64,000 bases of DNA from Cryptomeria japonica (lineage: Eukaryota > Streptophyta > Pinopsida > Cupressales > Cupressaceae): NCBI RefSeq assembly GCF_030272615.1, contig NC_081414.1, positions 824,367,396 through 824,431,395 of the forward strand. The letters are read 5' to 3'. Positions 1 to 11,771 of this stretch are shown here, one piece after another. A program made the translations under genes and the position numbers. The notes beneath the pieces were generated by a model. The model had not been told where the DNA came from. It saw only the letters and a program-made list of their open reading frames with translations, and did no database searches. The stretch's first letter is position 1, and every line of letters starts with the position of its first letter.

Positions 1-198
1 TATGATGTACTTTCTTATAAGAAGCTTCCTCCCTTTGAAGAATGGGTTCTTCTTGTCGTTTCTCATCTTCTTCATGCTTTTGCTCCTTCCTTGTCTTTTT
101 TGTTTCTTGGTGTAGTGATTCTTGCCATGAGTCTTCATTATATTTTTTCTCTACTTTCCATTGAGATTTTTGATGGTGAGATTTCTGTGTAGGCGGAA

Positions 199-1180
199 CA
201 TGTTGGCCATACCCAAGTCTTGTTTTGTCTTTTGCAAATTGTGAATGGGGTTGTATACATTTTATGATGCCTTCTTGGTGCTTTCCAATAGGTCATTTTC
301 CTTTGTATCCCATTTGTTGCATGATTTGGAACCCATTACCACATTGTTATATTGGAATGGTGACCACTATTGTTGTTGCTCGTGCTTCTTCTTCATCCTT
401 GTAGAGCCAACTAAGGACGTCTTTATCTTTTGATTCTTCTTCTAATGTTCTTGCTTGGATGAAGGCACCCTCAAACTTCTTGAAAGGTTGTTTCGATGGT
501 TGTCTTGATTTAGATGGTAGACCATGTGATCTAGGGGATAGAGTTTTAAAAGAATACTCTACCATTTCATTTTCCTTGATATGTAGCTGCCTCTCAAAGT
601 CTAGAGATAGAGACTTGATTTTTTCTTGATTGTTCAATGATGAGGATGGTGAAGCTTCTCTGTTGTGTGGTACTAGGACATCTTGCACTTCTTTCAATGT
701 GTTGCAATATTGAGAAGCATTGGTGTCTGCTGAAATAGTGAGTTCTTGTCCATCAGAAGGAAATTTGATGCATTGGTGATAGCTGGAAGGTACGACTTGC
801 ATTTCATGGATCCAAGGGCAACCCAAGAGGATGTTGTAGGACAAGTCTATTTCCAATACTTGGAAAACTATTTCTTTTAGCACTGGTCCCACTTGAATAG
901 GTAGGAATTCAACACCTTTTGATGATCTTTCTTCATCATCATAGGCCTTGATGGTGATTCTTCTTTTTGGATCATTAGCTTGTTCAAATAAACCCAATGC
1001 ACGGAGGAGCTTTAGAGTATAAATATTTAAACCCGCTCCTCCATCTATAAGTAATATTTTAACCCAATGTTTATAGACTAACACTTCAATGTGCAATGGG
1101 GTATTATGAGGATGAGTTGAAGACATATCATTGTGCCCTGAGAATGATAAGATATGAGGTACAACCAAATGTGCTACCAT
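199..1180 (-). pseudogene. Retropepsin plus G-patch-like segment of Tat-like gypsy polyprotein
   Basis: The open stretch 1180-347 gives 277 residues and continues in frame, past stops, to about 199. Near residue 45 is the protease active-site motif LLIDGGAGLNI, flanked by hydrophobic strands typical of plant gypsy retropepsins; the usual D-T/S-G is here D-G-G. About 60 residues later ILLGCPWI matches the second conserved protease motif (LLGRPWL in relatives). Downstream, between about 345 and 199, a glycine-rich block reads MGYKGK, PIGKHQEGI and, further on, LGYG, which resembles a G-patch. A TAA at 347-349 and a TGA inside the block break the frame. A TAA at 1184-1186 separates it from the upstream gag part in the same frame, consistent with an ancestral fused gag-pro. 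Confidence 0.7.
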
Positions 1181-1183
1181 AGC

Positions 1184-1786
1184 TTAGAATCTATCCAGGT
1201 CCAAATCGGGTGAGACCGCAGTATCAAGAGCTTTCTCCAAAATGTCCTTGTGAGCTGGTGAGATTCTCAATATCTCTAAGATGGAGATTTGAGCTTGTGT
1301 CCTTTGTAGTTGTTCTACCAAACTATAGTGAGTCTTGGGGGGAGGAGTTGATGTTTTAGATGTGCTCCCCTCGAGGACATACTTTTGTGCTCTTTTTGTC
1401 ACATTCATCGATGCATGTTCTTGTTTATTCTTGATTGTGATGAAATTCACCTGATTGTTAGCATCCGAGATGTGGTTGATAACATTGTCATAGATGTGGT
1501 TAATATGGGCTCCTTTGTTGTCATATGTGGATTCTCCTCCCTTGTTATAATTGGGGAGGGGATCTTTGAATGTCATGTGATCATTGTTGGTCTTATGGCC
1601 ATCTACTATTATGTCTCCCTTTTCTAGTAAATCTTCAACTAGGTTTTTCAATATCATGCAGTCATTTGTGCGATGTCCCTTGTTGTGATGATATTCATAA
1701 AAATGTGAATCATTCCACCATGATGGCTTAACTTGGGGTTCATAGTCACATATGGGAGGGAAAGAAATAACTTTTTTTGTCAACAA
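1184..1786 (-). pseudogene. Gag C-terminal part with single zinc knuckle (Tat-like gypsy)
   Basis: Two hundred residues, in the same frame as the protease to its left and separated from it by one TAA. Residues about 25-45 contain FYEYHHNKGHRTNDCMILK. This is the nucleocapsid-type knuckle of Tat/Ogre-group gags, in which the first cysteine is often replaced or lost; here only the H...GH...DC part is obvious. The remainder is polar and Asn-rich with no further domain I can name. It would have bound element RNA during particle assembly. The right end is a reading-frame break; gag continues at 1964. Confidence 0.65.
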
Positions 1787-1963
1787 TTCTCAAAATGTTG
1801 ACTCAAGGGATTGCCTCATTGGTGTAAAAGTCCTTTTATAAAATGAGGGTTTGGTGTAACCCCCTTGATTGTTGTTTCCTTGGTTGTGGTTGGTGTTGCC
1901 TTGATTGCTGTGGTTGATTTGATTGTTACTCTGGTAGTTGTTGTTGTTCTTTGGATTCCTATT

Positions 1964-3107
1964 TCATTGATTATTGTTGGGAGGTGTAACATCTAATAGG
2001 TTGAGAGCCGATTGTTTGGGTTTGGCATTGTCCACAACATCATTAACCACATTCTTGTTTTTAGTCCAAAATTTAGACTTGTTCAAGTTATTGTAGTGGT
2101 TATTGTAGGTGTTATTACTGGATGAGTTAGGACCTTCATTGGTGAAATTCAAGGTTCCTTTCTTGATGGAAGATTCCTCTACTTGGATACCATTCTCTAT
2201 TAATTTTGAAAAAGATGGTATACATTGTAGTTTGAGATAATAACTCATTTCACTGTTTAAATTGTCTATTAATATTTCCATCTTTTCCTTTTTAGGTATA
2301 TCTCGTGGGTACCTTGAGACCATGTGCCTCATCATTGTAGAAACACCATGAATGTTTCATTGTTCTTTTGCTTCGTATTACATACATCAGGCATGGTGAT
2401 CACATGTTGGATATTATAGGAGTATTATGTTATGAATTTATTCACCAACTCATCAAATGATCTGATGGGAGGTGTGAGTTTTGACAACCACTCCATTGTT
2501 TTTTCCTCCTAAACTTCTCGGGAATAGTCTCATTAAGTATGTGTTATTGTGAGAAAACTCCAAGCTCATAGTATAAAATTCTTGGACATGATCATGGGGA
2601 TCACTCTTACCATCGTATTTGTCATACTTTGGTATATCTGAATTTGGGAGAAAAGGTGCCATGTTTAATCTCCTATCAAAAGGATAAGGACAAAGGTCCT
2701 CTAATGAGTATATTATCTGGGTCCCTTGTTGCATGTCCTACATTTGTCTTTGAAGTGTTTGGAGTTGTTTCCTCTCTTAGTTGTTCTTGATTGTGAGCAT
2801 AGTTTCTCGCCCTTGTTTGTGAAATTCTCTCATCTATATTCCTTAAGTTTTATGTGTCAAATTCCTCATAAATATTGACTCCTTTACTAGTTAGCATGAG
2901 TAGATATTTTTCCTTATCTTCTTCTATGAGTCTTTCTACAAGTTTTTGGAAAGCCGCATTCTTTTGACATTCTTGGAGAAGCTCTTTAGTGATCACCATC
3001 TCTTCCATATTTGCATACTCGTCAAAAGGATTGGATAGTCTACGACTCATACTTGATTCTGGTTGTGATTCCTTCTTTTTTTTTTTAGATTGAGTGATAG
3101 CAGGCAT
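1964..3107 (-). pseudogene. Gag N-terminal and core region (Tat-like gypsy), fragmented
   Basis: Three collinear minus-strand pieces (3107-2850, 2734-2453, 2335-1964) in different frames. The first starts MPAITQSKKKKKESQ, basic and serine-rich, followed by a charged helical stretch (EEMVITKELLQECQK). The second contains the plant gypsy gag core signature: SDIPKYDKYDGKSDPHDHV followed by an aromatic helix, which matches the usual pattern in which a P-K-(Y/F)-DG-x-x-D-P-x-x-H-(V/L) block opens the retrotransposon gag domain. The third contains the late core helix (FSKLIENGIQVEESS) and an Asn-rich linker. The ATG at 3107 is the first credible start after the leader. The gene is dead through several frameshifts. 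Confidence 0.65.
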
Positions 3108-5592
3108 TAATATATCTCTACCGTAGTGAATTATTCTTCTTCTATTTGGGTTCTTGGTGGATTTGGTGGCTCAGGTCAAGCTTTGTTGTATGTGATATAA
3201 ATTTTAGGAAAGAAAACAGGATTTATCTTCCCCATTTGTTCTTTTGATAATCAAAGTCTCTATACTGAGTGAAAGCTCTATTTCTCAAAGGCTCTTCATC
3301 AAATTCGTTGGATTTTCCTTAAAGGTACAAGCGCATATGATGCAATAATACTCTATGTGAGAGAAAGAGTTGTCTATTGATATAGAGAAATTTCTTCCTC
3401 TTGATAAGGGCCCTTGGACCAGATTGTCTCTTTAACTTAGTCTTTTGATGAAGACTTCTTCTTCTCAAGATATGGGGAATGGTCATACAAAATGATCAAT
3501 ACTAATGTAGATTTGTTGGATGGATACTATGTTTCAAAAATCAAGCTTACTTGTCAAGTAGAGGTTTAGTTTGATTCGCCCCCACGAAAAAGTATGTCAA
3601 ATGATATGACTGAAGCCTCACGATATAGAGACTTAATTTGACAACTTGAGATCAAACTAGGTATTGATGTTGCTAAGATTGGTTGGATGGTGGAACCTTT
3701 GATCACTCTATTTGATATTCCTTAATCTCATTGGATGAAATCTTATCTCAAGATAGTTGATGTTTTGAAAACCATTTTCACAAAGGTACTTGTTGGATTT
3801 GGAAACTATCTCTCTAAGGTTGCTCTTTTCTTTTTGTTTTGAACTGATTTTTTCTTTGGTTGACTTGTACTTGCAAGATGTTTTAATGTTTGTAACAAGA
3901 AGACATAGCACACATGAAAACAATGGTCATCCCTATGCTAAACATTGAATGTATGCTTTTGTGAGGATATGTCCAAATCCCTGATGTTATCACAGGTTTG
4001 ATTCACAATAAAAGAAACATCAGATAGACTCTTTCTTCAAGGGTCATTAACAATATCAAGCCCACTAGTCTCGATACTCCATCAGCTCAAACAGCCTTGT
4101 CACCCCCTAGAGGGCGCCCGTTTTTCTATCTTTTGCCAGAAATTAACCCAAAGTGAGTTGCTTCACAATTGGGTAGTTATCTTGGGAGATATATGGTGAG
4201 TAATCTTCGGGGCAAATTCTTCCCCACCCTTGCACTATGATATTGCCAATGTTTGGCAATAGACTCAGCTCAAAGTTTCTAATGCTAAGGTTCATAATTA
4301 GGCTTCCATTTGGTCTTCAGTGATAAAATCCCTCAGGAGGCTTCCCAACCTTTAGAGCAAAGTCTTTACGTATCTTAAACATACTGGGGGAAGGCTAATC
4401 ATTGAGAAAAACCATTGGAGGGGATTTTCATCAGCCTCTACATTTGATTATAGTGGGTTGGAATGCTTGGCGATAAAGTCATTTTCCACTTGGGTCGTAC
4501 CCTTCTCACTAGCCCCCTCAAGGCTTTGGGAAGGCAGGCCCTCTAAAGGATTTAATTGCTTGAAGTAAAACAAAGCATGAAAGGGTGGGTATGGTGTTTT
4601 GATCACCCAATTAAGGGGAGAGCATATACCTACCACTTTCGAGACAAGGCAAACAAATTTCCTTTTAACCCTTTTCAAAGAAATGATTGGCTAAGACCTA
4701 TTTGGAGATGTTGTTTCAACAAGCATGGTGCTCCTTTTATCCCACAAAGCAATTTGTTTGTCTAATTTAGGAAATGAAATCTTGGTCAACTTAAAATAAT
4801 GTACATTGCTTTGAGATGGAAATCAGTTTGCAAAACTAAATGTGGATTGTTCTGCTTAATCTTGCAAACAAGTATTGATTGTGAATTTTAACCTTTGCAA
4901 GAAAATAAAGATTGTTGTTGTTCTTTTTATAACCCCAAAATTTGAAGTGTGAACCTAACTTGCAAGAAGGAAAATGTGAATTTATTGTTCTTTTTAACCT
5001 TGCAAATTTGATTCCTTTTAAACCCCAAATTGAGAGACGTGGTTGATTTTTAAACCCAAAATGAAGATGAGGTTCTTTTTAACTTGAAAGGAAAATGAGT
5101 TAATTTTAGCCAACTTTGAAAGAGCTAGAAAAATTAAATGCAAATGCTACTTTAACTCCTTCAATCCTGCATCAAACCATTAGACCTACAAGAAAACACC
5201 AGTTAGAAAAATCAAAATATCATATGGTGGGCTTCTCCAAGCCTATTTTTTAGATCTCGACTACAAATATCAACTGTTAAAGAAGAAACTCGTACGAGGT
5301 TTTTCACCTACCCATACAAAAATTCCTATAACACCATACGACAAAATAGTTTAGTCATACGAGAAAAAAGTTAGCTCGTCTGAGTTCAAACATTAGCTCG
5401 TATGAGCTTAGAAAAGAGACATAGGATAGAATAACATAGAAAATAGCTCTCTGTCTTCACCATAAACTCGTACGAGTTTCTTCATAGGCCCATATGACAA
5501 ATAACAAGTTACCATACGACAGAGCAGAAACACTCATACAAACTTGCATGAATCCTGCAAAAAAATTATTAGAAAAATGTGGATTTTGGGGG
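3108..5592. other. Untranslated leader of the Tat-like element, no gene
   Basis: About 2.5 kb lies between the PBS and the gag start. I see no supported coding region; the longest open stretches are under 80 codons and show no family features. The only structure noticed is a cluster of 10-bp palindromes of the CTCGTACGAG type at 5289-5476. Long leaders are usual in Tat-group elements. Confidence 0.6.
5289..5476. repeat. Cluster of CTCGTACGAG-type palindromes
   Basis: Exact CTCGTACGAG occurs at 5289-5298 and 5467-5476, with variants CTCGTCTGAG at 5375-5384 and CTCGTATGAG at 5397-5406. Related CATACGAC words occur between them. The cluster lies just downstream of the PBS in element orientation. 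Confidence 0.6.
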
Positions 5593-5615
5593 TCTAGCCC
5601 CACAGTGGGCACCAA
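5593..5615 (-). promoter_or_regulatory. Primer-binding site of the Tat-like element
   Basis: Read on the minus strand the sequence is TTGGTGCCCACTGTGGGGC, four bases inside the LTR boundary at about 5620. It closely resembles the PBS used by Tat-group plant gypsy elements such as RIRE2-like families (from memory), differing at two positions. It marks the 5' LTR side and fixes the minus orientation. Confidence 0.65.
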
Positions 5616-5619
5616 TTTA

Positions 5620-6968
5620 TGGGTGGTTAAAATGTAGGAGAAACCTACAATGTAAGAAACACAAATCACACACACACATGAGACATTACGTTAGTGAAAT
5701 CAAGAAATCATAAATGCAAACTATTATAATTGTTAGTCCAAGAAATCTCAAGATTGCTAAGCTCATCCCATGCTCCTCTATCCCTAGAGATCTTCAAGAT
5801 TCAAGGTAGCTCTCATTGAAGGAGAGTGCTTGATCTTTAGGATGTAAACCTAGAGAATGAGATTAAATGGATGTGCTAAGATCAAAATGGATGCAACTAA
5901 GATCTTAGCTAAGATGAGATGATAGATAAAGATGCAAGATGAAGATATGAAATGAGCTCCAAATTGAAAGATTAAGTAATCTAATTAAGATAATATGAGG
6001 ATGAGATATGATAATTCTATGGAAATGGTATGGATTAAGCTAGCAAGATATTCTAAATATATAAAATCTAAGCTATAATGCATTTAAAATGGCCCAAATG
6101 CTTGGTGATGGGGATTGAGCTCCTTGATAAACTACACAACACAATGATACTATATATTGGATGCAATAGAAGTGGATGGATCCTTATAATTAAGAAATGG
6201 GCTCTATTTATAGAGAAAACAGAGAAATAGATGGTTGAGATTGAGCAATCTCAATAAGGGCTAGGATTGAAAGCTATCAACCCATGTGAGGGATTCAATC
6301 CAATCCCAAGTTGACAAATGTCTCCCTGAGAGGGCTTGAGAGATGCTAAGCAAGCATTAGATACTAATTGAGTATTAGGGAAGGCTTCAAGGGGTGTCAT
6401 TATTGGATAATGATTTTGTCCAAGGAAGCAGACTATTGTCCAAGAGGTAAACTCTTGTGCAAGGATAAAAGATGGTCAAAGGGACAACCATCATGGGTTA
6501 GGGGTTTTGGCTTGTAAGAGCATTAAATTCCTTTTGAAGACTTTGGAGGATAACTTGTTCTAAGAGGAAAACCACTAGTGGTCTAGGGGACAACTTTGTA
6601 AGAGCCTTACAAATTTGGGGGGATTCAACGAGTTATCTTGTTAAAAGGAGAAGGTCTTAAATTTATTTTGAAGACTTTCTCCAAATTTGGGGAAGTGACT
6701 CCCCAAATTTAGGGATTGGACATGATAAGGAGAATTAGGCTAATTAATGGAGGATTAAAGGGATTCTAGAAGAAATTAGGAGGGCAAGTGGAAAATGTAG
6801 GATTTCGCAAGTGGGGGGGATTTAATTAATTGTAAATTTAATTAAATGGAAAAGAGGATTTTAATTAAATTAACAAGATTTATTTAATTAAATGGCTAAG
6901 GGTATAAATTGATATTTTTAATTAAATGTGAATTTAATTAAAATGGCTAGAGGGGGGGATATTTAATT
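5620..6968 (-). repeat. 5' LTR of Tat-like element, inner part
   Basis: Starts (plus strand) TGGGTGGTTAAAATG next to the PBS and is cut at 6968 by the copia insertion; it resumes at 14214. Near the insertion point the LTR carries a tandem repeat: a block with GTGAATTTAATTAAAATGGC at about 6909-6968 is repeated directly after the inserted element, so the copia landed between two repeat units. Confidence 0.65.
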
Positions 6969-8324
6969 TGATGGTATGATGAAAGAATAAGTATCCGGTC
7001 AACTACTAAAAGGGGCAGGTGAATCAATAGATAGAAAAACTGATACAAACTTCACCAATCTCAAAAAATCAATCTCTCAAAGTAAACTTAGAACTAACAA
7101 TGTAATATCTCTGTCAAGATAAAAACTCATAAGATAAACCGGTTGACTGTTACAACAAATTAACAGTAAACAACTTCTTCATTTCTCAATGCTTCCGGTT
7201 ATCATGACTTATCAAAGTAGTTAAGTAGTTAAGTAAATCAACCATGAAAACATAACCACAAAAACATTTACCACTTGAAAAAAATATTTTTGATGTCGAA
7301 ACCCAAATAGGTAAAAACCACGATGAGATGAGACTCACAAGATAACTATCTAAACTCTTCTGAAGTTCACCCTGTTAGGAGCCTAGCTTGTTAAAGCTTT
7401 ACAAAAAGTCCTTTTAGGAATTACCCGATTAAGGGATTGACTACAAATGCCTTGTTAGAAGCAATACCCTATAAGAAGTAACCTCGATAGAGGATTTGAA
7501 AATCCAAGCTAATGGATCACCTTGTTAGAGGATTTGAATAACACCAAGCTTGTTATAGCTTACTCAGTTAGGGGATTTCAATTCTGTTGTAATTGTTAGA
7601 AAACAACAGGAGTTTGTTGATCTGTCTGAATAGAACTACGCTTGCTTGATCAGATCCATTTCGTGCTCCTATTTGCCTTTACTCAAACTGCAGATACATC
7701 ATCTGGTTCGGCAACCACACACTCAACTGATCTTGTGTATCTCTTTGCCAACTCATTAAACTAAATAACTTCATCAACCTTATAAACAAATCAATCAGGT
7801 CGGTAACACAACAAAAACTTAATTCTCATAGAGATTACAAACAAATAGGGTCAAGTATGACCATTGGATTACATAGCAATCTCTGCACATCAGTCAAGAA
7901 AACCTTGATCGCTCCTTGATCACCGCTTCATTAAACTTAGTAACTCATCACGCACTTTGCATTAGATGTAATACATTTTCTCATTCCCTAGACAAAAACT
8001 GTTACAACAACTCACCAAAATCTCTTGAAATTGTCTTCATACAATAATCATACGTGTCATAATCATTACCGCTCATCATCAGATCATAAACCAATATAAC
8101 CAATTCATCAAACTTAATCAGATAGGGTTTATCAAAAACTACATGTAGGGTTTACCGGTTATATCAATAGATAAGGTTTACATCGATTACCGGTTCACTC
8201 CAGAAATTCTTCCTACTGGTTATAGTAACAATATTACAACAATATTAACAATATCATTACTATTTAATTGACATCAATGACAACATAACATATCATTACT
8301 GCAATCTTCATGCAAATACCAACA
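6969..8324 (-). repeat. 3' LTR of copia element
   Basis: 1356 bp, beginning TGATGGTATGATG and ending AATACCAACA on the plus strand. It contains the ACC...GGTT-rich words and the segment resembling 'AACCCAAATAGGTAAAAACC' that recurs in other copia LTRs of this window. The partner is 12847-14208. Confidence 0.92.
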
Positions 8325-8337
8325 ATCTCCCCCTTTG
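8325..8337 (-). promoter_or_regulatory. Polypurine tract of copia element
   Basis: On the minus strand AAAGGGGGAGAT directly abuts the 3' LTR, where the plus-strand DNA primer is made during reverse transcription. Confidence 0.8.
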
Positions 8338-8639
8338 GCATTGATGGCAATACAAATATCAATACCATTGAGTATTGCGTGATTGTGAATTGGAATCCTT
8401 GTTTATATTACTAAGTATTCACCATTCTCTCCATGTCTTTAGCTTGTTGTTGGTTCTCCTTCCTATAATCACATAATTCTTCTTGTCGCTGGTTCTACTT
8501 CCCACATAATTCTTCTCCCCCTTTGACTGCAATGCCAAATTGAAAGTAAAACATGTAATGTCAAATTTCATTGTGCATCATCAACAATCTGCAACTTGAT
8601 GCTCCCCCTGTGGAATAAATCCACTTCTACACCAATCCT

Positions 8640-9515
8640 TCTGTAAAATTCTGCAAGTAGCTCCAGGATTGACGTAATCTACATCATACTTAACTGACCT
8701 CATGACTAGGGACAACCCCTAGTTGACTTCTAAGATACTCAAAAGTAGTCTTAGGTGGAGGTTTAGTAAAAGTATCTGCAAGCTGCTCCTTGGTAGAAAC
8801 ATGCTCCGAGATCACATCTTTACTCTATACTTTTTTTCCTCAAGAAATGATACTTCAATTCAATATGCTTGGTTCATGCGTGCAAAACAAGGTTCTTGGA
8901 AATGTTTATGACACTTGTATTATCACATAAGATCTTTATAGGTTCTGAAATCTTCATCTTAAAACCTTCCAAAATGTGCCTCATCCATATAGCCTGTATA
9001 CAATTCATGTAAGCTGCAACATACTCAGCTTCAACAATAGATTGTGAAGTACAACTCTGCTTCTTACTACTCCATGAAACAAGTCTTCCTCCAATAAAAA
9101 TTGCTCTATCATTTGTGATTTTCCTATCATCAACATTTCCTACCCAATTTGCATCTGTGTATACCTTCTAGTCAAAATTTCCTCCATATGCATACCATAA
9201 CCCATAATCAACAGTACCTTTCAGATATCTAAAAATTATTTTGGTTGCTATCAAATGTGTTTCCTTAGGATTCTTTTGGAATCTAGCAACTATGCCAATT
9301 GCATGAGCTATGTTTGGTCTGCTGTGAACAACATAGTGCAATTTTCCAATCATTGACCTATATTCCTTCTCATCAACAGATTTGGACTCATCTTCCTTAG
9401 ACAACTTACAACCTGTAACCATAGGTGTCCCAACTGGTTTACAGTCACTCATGTCAAATTTCTTCAAGACCTCTTTCACATACTTAGACTGTGTGATCAA
9501 AATACCATTATTCAT
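8640..9515 (-). pseudogene. Copia RNase H and C-terminal polymerase region
   Basis: The piece 9515-9168 carries the conserved end of copia RT: SKYVKEVLKKFDMSDCKPV, then EYRSMIGKLHYVVHSRPNI (the YRSxIGxLxYLxxTRPDI signature) and ATKIIFRYLKGT. After a stop the frame continues leftward to about 8640 with RNase H signatures YTDANWVGNVDDRK (first catalytic Asp), a SWSSKKQ block, EAEYVAA (catalytic Glu) and LCDNTSVINISKN (third Asp). Several stops and frameshifts disrupt it. It would degrade the RNA strand of the RNA:DNA hybrid. Confidence 0.85.
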
Positions 9516-10303
9516 TTGTTGTATTTACAAGCTTATGAAAATTTTTATTTCTCCCACTAAAGACATTTCAAACTCCTTTTTCATTTCATCTACAAAATTT
9601 TTGCTCATGTCATCAACAAATACTTCGCTGACTAGTATTTTATCTCCTTCAGATTTGAGATATATGTTACTATCATCACTAGTTCTGAGAAATCTTATCT
9701 GATCAAATGTGTATGAAACCTTTCATACCATACCCTTGGTGCCTTCTTTAATCCATATAAAGATTTATGCAATCTGCATACCATATCTTTCTTATCAGTC
9801 AGAGCATAACCATCTGGTTGTTCAATGTATACTTCTTCTTCTAGTATCCCATTCAAAAATGTTGACTTAACATCCATCTGGTATACTTTGAATTTCTTGT
9901 GTGCTGCAAATGCAAGTAAATTTTTGACACCTTCTAGTCTTGCCACGGGTGCAAAAGTCTCACCATACTCCTCTCCTTCCTCTTGTGCATAACCTTTGCA
10001 AACCAACCTAGCTTTGTTGCAAACTACAACACCATCTTCATTCAACTTGTTCCTGAATACCCACTTAGTACCTATCACATTTTTATTTACTAGTCAAGGT
10101 ATTAGGGTCCATGTGTTGATCTTCTCAATTTGATCTAATTCCTCCTCCATAGCTTTAACCCAATGATCATCACCAAATGCTTCCTTAGTAGTTCTTGGTT
10201 CAATAGTGGAGATCATGCAATAATTCTCTCTGATTCTTCTTTTGGTTAGTACTCCAGCATCCTTATCCCCAATAATTTGTTTAGGATTGTGATTCAGTCT
10301 CAC
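9516..10303 (-). pseudogene. Copia reverse transcriptase, N-terminal and palm region
   Basis: Segments 10303-10094 and 10078-9695 form the RT start: EAFGDDHWVKAMEEELDQI, then after a TGA the diagnostic [52 protein letters not shown] (palm Asp) and [16 protein letters not shown]. The TGA between them sits where relatives have Arg, so a CGA-to-TGA change fits. Beyond 9695 the catalytic YVDD box survives only as FVDDMSKN in a shredded frame up to about 9520. Confidence 0.87.
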
Positions 10304-10375
10304 ATATCTCAGAGTTACATGATCATTATCTTTAGGTTCATCTTCTTCATTATCATCATCTTCTTCTAAATTTAT

Positions 10376-11228
10376 CTATTCTGGTTGAACTGGTACATCA
10401 ATATTTGCTTTGCCGGTTTTAGATTTCACAGTTTCTGGTTCTAAAAAAAATGCAAGGATCTTCATCCTTTTTCTCTGAATTGGTTTCCTCTGAGACTTCA
10501 ATATTTTCATCCACTCGAACATCAACACTCTCAATAATTCTCTGTGTCTGGTTGTTAAAACATTTGTAGGCCTTACTCTTGGTGGAATAGCCAAGAAATA
10601 TACCTTCATCACTTTTAGCCTTGAATTTTCCAATATAATCACCTCTCTTAATAAAACATTTGCTTCCAAATATTCTGAAATAACTAACATCAGGTGATCT
10701 ACCATACCAATATTCATAAGGAGTCTTGTCCTTACCTCTCTTTACTAGAATCTGGTTCATAGTGTAGACAGTTGTGCTAACAGCTTCTCTCCAGAAAGTT
10801 TTCTCTACACCTCCTTGTATCGACATCGTCCTAGCAGCTTCAACAACTAACCAATTGTTTCTCTTTATGATACCATTCTGTTGTGGTGTCCTTGGTGTAG
10901 AAAGTTGTCATTTGATACCATTTTCTTCACAATACCTAGTGAATTCCTCAGAAGTAAATTCACTGCCCTGATCTATCCTCAGACACTTTATCTTCTTACC
11001 GCTCTCCTTCTCAGCTAAGTCCCTAAATGCTTTGAACTTAACAAAAGTTTCAGTCTTATCCTTCAAGAATGTGACCCACATCATCCTTGAGCAATCATCA
11101 GTGAAGATCATAAAATATATGTCAGCTTGAATACTTTTTGTTCTTATTGGTCCACAAAGATCCGTATGAACCAAATCTAACAAATGTTCCACTAAAAAGG
11201 ATTTTCTCTTGAAATTTGAGGATGTCAT
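10376..11228 (-). pseudogene. Copia integrase
   Basis: Pieces 11228-10908 and 10908-10376. Visible: VHTDLCGPIRTKSIQ (first catalytic Asp), FTDDCSRMMWVTFLKDK, KIKCLRIDQGSEFTS (second Asp in the D(N/Q)G motif) and STPRTPQQNGI with the downstream R-N region, as in all copia integrases. The later part has KTPYEYWYGRSPDVSYFRIF and the FLGYSTKSKAYKCFN motif. The stop at 10908-10910 is TGA directly before QLSTPRTPQQNG. A frameshift near 10430 and a TAG at 10376-10378 follow. Confidence 0.87.
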
Positions 11229-11237
11229 CTTTCCTAA

Positions 11238-11753
11238 CTAACATTCTTTGCACAAAGCATTAACCGGTTTGTCTAACTGAGGCAAACCTCTCACTGTCTT
11301 GGACTTACTCACTTTAACAAAGTTATCAAAGTTTATATAAAAAAATCTCCTATGCCAAAGCCAACTACCATCTATCTTTGCAATTAAATAGTTGATGACT
11401 TTAGGATTAAGGTGAAACAAGTTACCTTTAGTTTGCTTCCCAGTTGCAATCAGTTCACCTTTATTGTCATAGATTTTGAACATACCATTTTTAAAATCTA
11501 ATGGGTATCCTATGTCATTGAGTTGTGCCACACTCAAAAGATTGTTCTTTAGACCTTCAACCCAGTAGACATCATATGCACTGCTCTTTCCATTAAGAGA
11601 AATAGTTCCCTTACCTTTAACCATGCAGGGTGATTCATTGCCGAATCTTACAACTCCACCATTAAATTCCTTCAGAGAAAGAAATTTGCTCCGATCACCG
11701 GTCATGTGATGTGAACAACCACTATCAATGATCCAATCATCAGAGTTATCCAT
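11238..11753 (-). pseudogene. Copia protease and GAG-pre-integrase
   Basis: 171 residues. The N-terminus has WIIDSGCSHHMTGDRSKF, the copia aspartic protease site (DSG), followed by GNESPCMVKGKGTISL and NNLLSVAQLNDIGYPLDF. The C-terminal half is the GAG-pre-integrase domain with LWHRRF (LWHxRLGH in relatives; the His-containing part is altered) and the closing LCKEC zinc half-site. A TAG at 11238-11240 follows that cysteine, then the integrase starts in the next open piece. Confidence 0.87.
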
Positions 11754-11771
11754 CCTAGTTACTAGTGCCTT

